Shown: positions 59,636-64,000 of the stretch, piece by piece
Layout of the letters: each line of letters begins with the position of its first letter
Numbering within the stretch: the first letter of the stretch is position 1
Position numbers and translations under genes: made by a program
Notes under the pieces: generated by a model
The model's database searches: none
Seen by the model: only the letters and a program-made list of their open reading frames with translations
Told to the model about the DNA's origin: nothing
NCBI RefSeq assembly: GCF_002906855.1
Contig: NZ_MINI01000038.1
Location: 992,001 to 1,056,000 of the forward strand
Source: Pseudomonas putida
Lineage (GTDB): Bacteria > Pseudomonadota > Gammaproteobacteria > Pseudomonadales > Pseudomonadaceae
Reading direction: 5' to 3'
DNA length: 64,000 nt

Positions 59636-59902
59636 TTACTCGCTGCCATTTTCCGCCGCATCCAGATCAGCCAATGCTGCCGCATTGTTCTTGAACGCCG
59701 CTGCAAACACCGCCCGGTTCTTGGCCATGAAGATGCTTGCCTCTTCGGCAATGTTTTCATCAAGCCCAGGCACATGCTTTACCAGAACCTGAGTAAGCAC
59801 CTCGGCCAGTTCCAGCATCTGGTCATGGGCGTCTGCGAGTTTGCGGTCCAAGAACGTGGTCTCCAAATCGCGCGTGCTGCGGTAAAGAATCTCAACAGCC
59901 AT
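59636..59902 (-). CDS. yebG: YebG-family SOS protein
   Basis: The 88-residue protein resembles E. coli YebG (MAVEILYRSTRDLETTFLDRKLADAHDQMLELAEVL), a LexA-regulated DNA-damage protein of unknown mechanism. A perfect LexA box lies 100 bp upstream. It is convergent with the dehydrogenase gene. Confidence 0.87.
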   Translation of the reverse strand: MAVEILYRSTRDLETTFLDRKLADAHDQMLELAEVLTQVLVKHVPGLDENIAEEASIFMAKNRAVFAAAFKNNAAALADLDAAENGSE

Positions 59903-60001
59903 ACGAGGCCTCTCGGTCAGTGGTAGCAGGGGGCGGTCGTGCGCCTTCTGCTTTGCGGTTCAGTTGCTATCCAGGCAGTCGGGCAGATTGCCGTTACCGA
60001 A

Positions 60002-60021
60002 TACTGTATCGATGTACAGTA
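60002..60021. promoter_or_regulatory. LexA (SOS) box for yebG
   Basis: TACTGTATCGATGTACAGTA has perfect SOS-box ends (CTGT-N8-ACAG with TA on both sides), about 100 bp upstream of the minus-strand yebG. The 295-bp gap from yebG to psiE holds no other gene. Confidence 0.9.
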
Positions 60022-60197
60022 ATGGCAATGCGGTCGTTTCGCAACCAGAAATTGTAGCTGTGCTGAATTCGCATGCCGCCCGTGCCTTGCGGCAATCGGT
60101 CGCCTTCCAAGGCAGGGGCCTGGCCCTTTAACTGCATGGCACAAGCGTCACAGGCGTGACGCATCATCCTTCATGTCGTATCGGGGAATCGCACATC

Positions 60198-60668
60198 GTG
60201 GATATCAAATGGGCTGAAAAACTGCGCAAGGGCCTGCACGGCTCGGCCGACGCGCTGGGCAACCTGTGCGTGGAAGCGTTCCACTACCTGGCGCTGTTCG
60301 GCATCGGCGCGATTACCGCCTACGCGGCGGTGGTGACCTTCCTGGACATGCTCGGCAAGGGTGGGATCAGCGTCGATGACATCCTGCTGCTGTTCATCTA
60401 CCTGGAGCTCGGGGCGATGGTCGGTATCTACTTCAAGACCAACCATATGCCGATCCGCTTCCTGCTGTATGTGGCGATCACCGCGCTGACGCGCCTGCTG
60501 ATTGGCGATGTGTCGCACCACAAGGCGCCGGATGAGGGGCTGCTGTACGTGTGTGGCGGCATCCTGCTGCTGGCGTTCTCGATCCTGGTGGTGCGCTACG
60601 CCTCGTACCGCTACCCCTCGACCAAGGTATTGGACGCCAGCGGCAAGGAAGTGGAGGAGGGCAAATAG
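60198..60668 (+). CDS. psiE: PsiE-family membrane protein
   Basis: The 156-residue protein has four membrane helices (LFGIGAITAYAAVVTFLDML, ILLLFIYLELGAMVGIYF, RFLLYVAITALTRLLIG, LLYVCGGILLLAFSILVVRYASYRY) in the pattern of PsiE, induced by phosphate starvation in E. coli. The GTG at 60198 follows GGGGAATC and gives the best start; an alternative GTG is at 60156. No Pho box was recognised. Confidence 0.85.
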   Translation: MDIKWAEKLRKGLHGSADALGNLCVEAFHYLALFGIGAITAYAAVVTFLDMLGKGGISVDDILLLFIYLELGAMVGIYFKTNHMPIRFLLYVAITALTRLLIGDVSHHKAPDEGLLYVCGGILLLAFSILVVRYASYRYPSTKVLDASGKEVEEGK

Positions 60669-60671
60669 CCC

Positions 60672-60974
60672 TCAGTTGGCCACGCCGACGGCTGCCTGGT
60701 GACGTGGCTCGCGGCAGCTGTCGCGGGTCAGGGCGGCGAGGACCTGCAACGGGTTCTGCCCCAGTTCGATGGCCAGGCCCAGGCGGATGCTGTCGATGAT
60801 TCGCTGCAGGCGCACCGGGTCGTTGCGTTGGGCCTGGCTGATCAGGCGCTTGGCGACCACGCCGGCGTCGTCGGAAAGGGTCAGCATGATGCTGCCGTCC
60901 AGCCGCTCGATACTCAGGTTGACCCGGTATTCGGGGGCGAAGGCGGCGCTGATCTGTTCGAAGGGGTTGTTCAT
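60672..60974 (-). CDS. DUF3509 protein
   Basis: This 100-residue protein (MNNPFEQISAAFAPEYRVNL) belongs to the Pseudomonas-specific DUF3509 family. It is a small alpha/beta protein of unknown function, with ERLDGSIMLTLSDDAGVVAKRLIS as the conserved block. Its stop codon is 3 bp from the psiE stop codon. Confidence 0.85.
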   Translation of the reverse strand: MNNPFEQISAAFAPEYRVNLSIERLDGSIMLTLSDDAGVVAKRLISQAQRNDPVRLQRIIDSIRLGLAIELGQNPLQVLAALTRDSCREPRHQAAVGVAN

Positions 60975-61057
60975 GGTCGGGGTCTGCAATGAATGACTGC
61001 AGAAGTTGACCGGGTAAACCGCAGGTTGGTTCAGCCCCATCGATCGGGGCAAACGAA

Positions 61058-61081
61058 AACGCCCGGCACAGGCCGGGCGTT
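61058..61081 (-). terminator. Terminator of the HPF gene
   Basis: AACGCCCGGC and GCCGGGCGTT form a 10-bp stem. On the minus strand it is followed by TTTTCGTTT. A weaker GCCCC/GGGGC dyad lies beside it at 61034-61050. Confidence 0.8.
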
Positions 61082-61098
61082 ATTGTGCTTGCAGATGA

Positions 61099-61446
61099 TC
61101 AGGCCTCGGGGTCACTCAGTTCCAGTGCACCGCGCTTGCTGCGCAGCTTGCCGTAGAAGTGTTCCAGCGCATTGTTCAGCTTGCTGGCGGCGCCATCGAC
61201 TGCCTGGTCCAGTGACGCGGCGGTGTGGGTCACGGAAATTGGCTGATGGCCTTTCGGGCGAGCCTCCAACTGGCAGCGTTTGTCATGCGGGCCGGGCTTG
61301 GCGCCGTTCTCGTCACGCAGATGCACCTCGATGCGGGTGAGGTCGTCGTCATAGCGTTCGAGGGTGGCTTCCAGCGTACTGCGGACCCACTCGTTGAGAC
61401 GGATGTTGCCTTCGATATGGTTGCTGCTGTTGACCTGGATTTGCAT
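61099..61446 (-). CDS. hpf: HPF/RaiA-family ribosome hibernation factor
   Basis: The 115-residue protein has the beta-alpha-beta-beta-beta-alpha fold of ribosome-hibernation factors (MQIQVNSSNHIEGNIRLNEW, DLTRIEVHLRDENG, ASLDQAVDGAASKLNNAL). It binds the 30S decoding site in stationary phase. It is a second-type HPF outside an rpoN cluster, closer to the short forms, and is monocistronic. Confidence 0.85.
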   Translation of the reverse strand: MQIQVNSSNHIEGNIRLNEWVRSTLEATLERYDDDLTRIEVHLRDENGAKPGPHDKRCQLEARPKGHQPISVTHTAASLDQAVDGAASKLNNALEHFYGKLRSKRGALELSDPEA

Positions 61447-61645
61447 GATTCCAATCCTTATTCAGCTTGCTCGCATGGAGGCGTGCCTAGGCCATTGAGG
61501 GCCTTGGTATTTCTGCGCCTCTTGACTCTAAGGTCAGGCAACGGCGAAGCGATTACAACCCCTTTCTGAAAATAAATTTCCTGTTGCAAATCCGGCTTGA
61601 CCACCTGCGATCGGAAGGGGTGAACGGCGCGCGATCTTTGCTTAT

Positions 61646-61664
61646 GAGAATTGAAATCATTACT
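61646..61664. promoter_or_regulatory. Fur box
   Basis: GAGAATTGAAATCATTACT matches 13 of 19 positions of the Fur consensus, 30 bp before the first gene of the iron set. Repression by iron-loaded Fur is the natural reading. Confidence 0.75.
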
Positions 61665-61693
61665 ATTGCACTCCCGTTTCCCGGACTTACGCC

Positions 61694-61999
61694 ATGAAGC
61701 GCTCCGCCCCCGGACTTCCTCTCAACTATCGCTTGGCCGTGGCTTCACGCAGCCTGGCGGCATTGCTGGGCGGCTATCTGCTGGCGTCGCTGGGCAGTGT
61801 CTGTCTGGCCCTGTTGCTGCCGTTGCCCCAGGTCGACGCAACGCTGACCGGCCTGATGCTCTCGTTCGTGTTCTATCTGCTGGCCTTCATCTGGTGCTTC
61901 GCCTGCCGCAGCGCCTGGCGTGCCTGGCTCGGCGTGCTGCTGCCGAGCCTGGTGCTGGGGCTGCTCGGCGGGTTCGCCTACTGGATGAAAAACCCATGA
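61694..61999 (+). CDS. DUF3649 membrane protein of an iron-uptake gene set
   Basis: This is a 101-residue inner-membrane protein with three helices (SLAALLGGYLLASLGSVCLALLLP, LTGLMLSFVFYLLAFIWCFAC, WLGVLLPSLVLGLLGGFAYWM). It belongs to DUF3649, found beside PepSY proteins in TonB/siderophore loci. A Fur box lies upstream. Its stop codon overlaps the next start (ATGA). Confidence 0.87.
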   Translation: MKRSAPGLPLNYRLAVASRSLAALLGGYLLASLGSVCLALLLPLPQVDATLTGLMLSFVFYLLAFIWCFACRSAWRAWLGVLLPSLVLGLLGGFAYWMKNP

Positions 62000-63567
62000 A
62001 GGAAAGCTTCCGCCAGGCCATGGCCTGGCTGCATACCTGGACCGGCCTGATCTTTGGCTGGCTGCTGTTCGCCATCTTCCTTACTGGCACCCTGTCGTAC
62101 TTCAAGGATGAAGTCAGCCACTGGGCGCAGCCGGAAGTGCGCCGTCATGCACTCGACCCGGTAGCCAGCCTGGGGCTGGCCCAGCGCTATCTGGAGAGCA
62201 ACGCCGCGCATTCGGGCAGTTGGATGATCCGCCTGCCCAGCGAGCGCGAGGCTGCCTTGAACGTCGGCTGGCGCGACCCCGAGGGTGGGCGTCGGGGCTT
62301 TGTCAGGAAGGATCTGGACGCACAGAGCGGGCAGCCGGTCGAGGTGCGAGACAGCCGTGGCGGCCAGTTCTTCTATCGCTTCCATTTCGAGTTGCAGATG
62401 CCGTATCCATGGGGCCGCTGGCTGTCGACGTTATGCGCCTTCATCATGCTGTTGGGGCTGGTCACCGGGATCATCACCCACAAGAAGATCTTCAAGGAGT
62501 TCTTCACCTTCCGCCCTGGCAAGGGCCAGCGCTCGTGGCTGGATGGCCACAACGCCATCGGCGTGCTGGTGCTGCCGTTCCACCTGATGATCAGCTACAG
62601 CAGCCTGGTGCTGTTCATGTACATGGTCATGCCGGCCAGCATCATGGCCAGCTATGGCAATACCGGCGATTACTTCAATGACCTGTTCGGTCGCGACGAG
62701 GCACCTAAGGTAGCCAATGTCGCGGCGCCACTGGTGCCGCTGGCGAGCCTCCATGCCAAGGTCCAGGCGCAGGTGCCCGGCGCGCGCATGGGCTTCATCC
62801 AGGTGCAGAACGCAGGTGATCGAAATGCCCGTGTCACCTTCACCCAATCATCGGCGGATAATGTCCCCTACAAGCGCAGTGCTAGCTGGACCTTCGATGG
62901 TGCCACCGGCGAACTGCTGAAACAGGGTGCACCGGAAAGCACCACGATGATGACCTCTTTCAGTTTTGCCGGCCTGCACATGGGCAACTACGCCGGGCCT
63001 TGGCTGCGCTGGCTGTACTTTGCCTTCGGGCTTGCCGGCACGGCGGTGATCGGTACCGGCCTGGTGATGTGGCTGGGCAAGCGCCAGCTCAAGCATGCCA
63101 AGAGCGAACGCCTGCCGGGCGAACTGCGCCTGGTCGAAGTGCTCAACATCGCCAGCATGAGCGGCCTGATCCTGGCCGTGGCCGGCTTCTTCTGGGCCAA
63201 CCGGCTGCTGCCGGTGGCATTGCCAGGGCGCGCCGACTGGGAAGTGAACACGTTCTTCCTGGTCTGGCTGGCGTCGTTGCTGCATGCCGTGCTGCGCCCG
63301 GGGCGCAAGGCCTGGGGCGAGCAGCTGGCACTGGGCGCACTGGCCTTTGCCCTGCTGCCGGTGCTCAATGCCCTGAGCACTGGCCAAGGGTTGAACGTCT
63401 CTGTGCCTGCGGGTGACTGGGCCATGGCTGGGTTCGACCTTACCGCCCTTGTTTGCGGGCTTTTCCTGGCCTGGGCCGCGAGCAAGATGCTGCGGGCCCC
63501 GAAGCCTGTCGCCAAGCGTGCGTTACGGGCGACCAAGGTAGCGACCGAAAGGGTCGAGGTGCTGTGA
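61996..63567 (+). CDS. PepSY-associated TM protein (PiuB-like)
   Basis: The 523-residue membrane protein has an N-terminal helix (WLHTWTGLIFGWLLFAIFLTGTLSYF), a large periplasmic PepSY-type domain and further helices. Histidines in and near membrane helices (LHTWTG, GLHMGNY, LPFHLMISY) recall haem- or metal-binding reductases, and the family is linked to reductive release of siderophore iron in the periplasm. The ATG at 61996 overlaps the previous stop codon; it overlaps the next gene by 1 bp. Confidence 0.88.
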   Translation: MKESFRQAMAWLHTWTGLIFGWLLFAIFLTGTLSYFKDEVSHWAQPEVRRHALDPVASLGLAQRYLESNAAHSGSWMIRLPSEREAALNVGWRDPEGGRRGFVRKDLDAQSGQPVEVRDSRGGQFFYRFHFELQMPYPWGRWLSTLCAFIMLLGLVTGIITHKKIFKEFFTFRPGKGQRSWLDGHNAIGVLVLPFHLMISYSSLVLFMYMVMPASIMASYGNTGDYFNDLFGRDEAPKVANVAAPLVPLASLHAKVQAQVPGARMGFIQVQNAGDRNARVTFTQSSADNVPYKRSASWTFDGATGELLKQGAPESTTMMTSFSFAGLHMGNYAGPWLRWLYFAFGLAGTAVIGTGLVMWLGKRQLKHAKSERLPGELRLVEVLNIASMSGLILAVAGFFWANRLLPVALPGRADWEVNTFFLVWLASLLHAVLRPGRKAWGEQLALGALAFALLPVLNALSTGQGLNVSVPAGDWAMAGFDLTALVCGLFLAWAASKMLRAPKPVAKRALRATKVATERVEVL

Positions 63568-63893
63568 TGCTGAGTATTGCCCTGATCGAATACGCCGGCT
63601 TCGCCGCATTGTGCCTGGCGATGGACAAACACTTCAGCGAGCTGCTCAAGCGCAAGCCCGGCCCTGGTCAGTTGCGTGCACTGCGCGTTGCGGGCTGGCT
63701 GTTGCTGACTTTGTCGCTGTTCCTCTGCGTTCACTGGCGTGGCTGGGCTCACGGTCTGGTGGAGTGGGTCGCGCTGTTGATGGCTGGTGCCACCTTGTGG
63801 GTGTTCGGCTTGCCCTATCTGCCACGTGTGCTGCTGGGCCTGGCTGCTGTCAGCCTGGTGCTGGGCCCGCTGCTGGCCATGTTTGCCGGGTGA
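63567..63893 (+). CDS. DUF3325 membrane protein
   Basis: This 108-residue protein of three helices (MLSIALIEYAGFAALCLAMDKHFSELL) belongs to DUF3325, the usual third member of DUF3649-PepSY-DUF3325 sets. Its ATG overlaps the last base of the preceding stop codon. It is followed 4 bp later by a sigma-factor gene. Confidence 0.87.
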   Translation: MLSIALIEYAGFAALCLAMDKHFSELLKRKPGPGQLRALRVAGWLLLTLSLFLCVHWRGWAHGLVEWVALLMAGATLWVFGLPYLPRVLLGLAAVSLVLGPLLAMFAG

Positions 63894-63897
63894 TGCC

Positions 63898-64000
63898 TTG
63901 AGCGAAACCGACAGCGACGGCACCCGCACGCGCTTCGTCGAGGTGTTCCTGGCCCAGCGTGCGCGCATGGAGGCGCTGGTCAGTCGCCGGGTGGGCTGCC
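63898..64000 (+). CDS. ECF sigma factor (FecI type), truncated by window end
   Basis: Only the first 34 residues are in the window (a TTG start, then SETDSDGTRTRFVEVFLAQR and ARMEALVSRRVGC). The VFLAQRARMEALVSRRVGC segment is typical of sigma region 2 in FecI-like iron-starvation sigma factors. It lies 4 bp after DUF3325, within the Fur-boxed set, and an anti-sigma and a TonB receptor gene would be expected beyond the edge. Confidence 0.7.
   Translation, partial: MSETDSDGTRTRFVEVFLAQRARMEALVSRRVGC

Overview
The window is chromosomal DNA from a Pseudomonas of the P. putida group. The evidence is the high GC content with strong third-position GC bias, the paired REP elements with a CGGGGCAAGCCCGCTCCTACAG-like core, and the gene content and order (mmsAB, mcpS, pcaHG, cioAB, ppoR, cstA, fabV, a short LOV photoreceptor, hmgABC). 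From memory this resembles one region of P. putida KT2440; no search was run. I saw no rRNA, tRNA, CRISPR array, insertion sequence or prophage. Coding density is high and most genes are core metabolism, with a few accessory insertions (hicAB, an agu2-like agmatine operon).

Layout. 1-3.6 kb: LysR regulator and the mmsAB valine-catabolism pair. 3.6-6.2 kb: cupin protein, the divergent Co/Ni efflux pair dmeF/dmeR with its operator, and a hicAB toxin-antitoxin module. 6.2-10 kb: LysR/TauE pair, a small monooxygenase, mdaB and another LysR gene. 10-16.4 kb: periplasmic gamma-glutamyltransferase, a McpS-type chemoreceptor, a zinc metallopeptidase and pcaHG behind a PcaQ-like operator. 16.4-20.3 kb: trmA, a purine permease and an MFS exporter. 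20.3-24.4 kb: cyanide-insensitive bd-type oxidase cioAB plus a 51-residue third subunit, with an Anr box upstream, then rlmG. 24.4-30.4 kb: LuxR solo ppoR, fpr, mscL, radA, a second nucleobase permease and a PilZ protein. 30.5-33.9 kb: cstA-yjiX-yjiA (pyruvate/peptide uptake locus). 33.8-36.3 kb: a MetF-like reductase with a cysteine-rich C-terminal domain, divergent from a miniature protein resembling only the N-terminal half of MetE, with two MetR-like boxes between them. 36.3-42.9 kb: thiolase and a four-gene agmatine operon with a divergent LysR gene. 42.9-46.6 kb: fabV, a hydrolase, HopJ-family and DUF1244 proteins, folM. 46.6-50 kb: a light-response cluster (MerR/LitR-type regulator, PilZ protein, short LOV protein), then a flavodoxin. 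50-53.1 kb: LysR plus the cidA/lrgB pair, and a hydrolase with an Asp nucleophile. 53.3-57.7 kb: hmgR with a candidate 42-residue downstream ORF, and hmgA-fahA-maiA for homogentisate degradation. 57.7-64 kb: SirB1-like protein, amino-acid dehydrogenase, LexA-boxed yebG, psiE, HPF, and the start of a Fur-boxed iron gene set that runs off the edge in an ECF sigma factor.

Common themes are degradation of amino acids and aromatic compounds (valine, protocatechuate, homogentisate, agmatine), metal and oxygen sensing, and signalling (chemoreceptor, LuxR solo, two PilZ proteins, LOV protein, six LysR/IclR regulators). The most promising uncharacterised items are the mini-MetE/MetF-like pair, the LOV-PilZ-MerR cluster, the small ORF after hmgR, the orphan palindrome over the dmeR stop codon, and a structured intergenic region at 29.8-30.0 kb.
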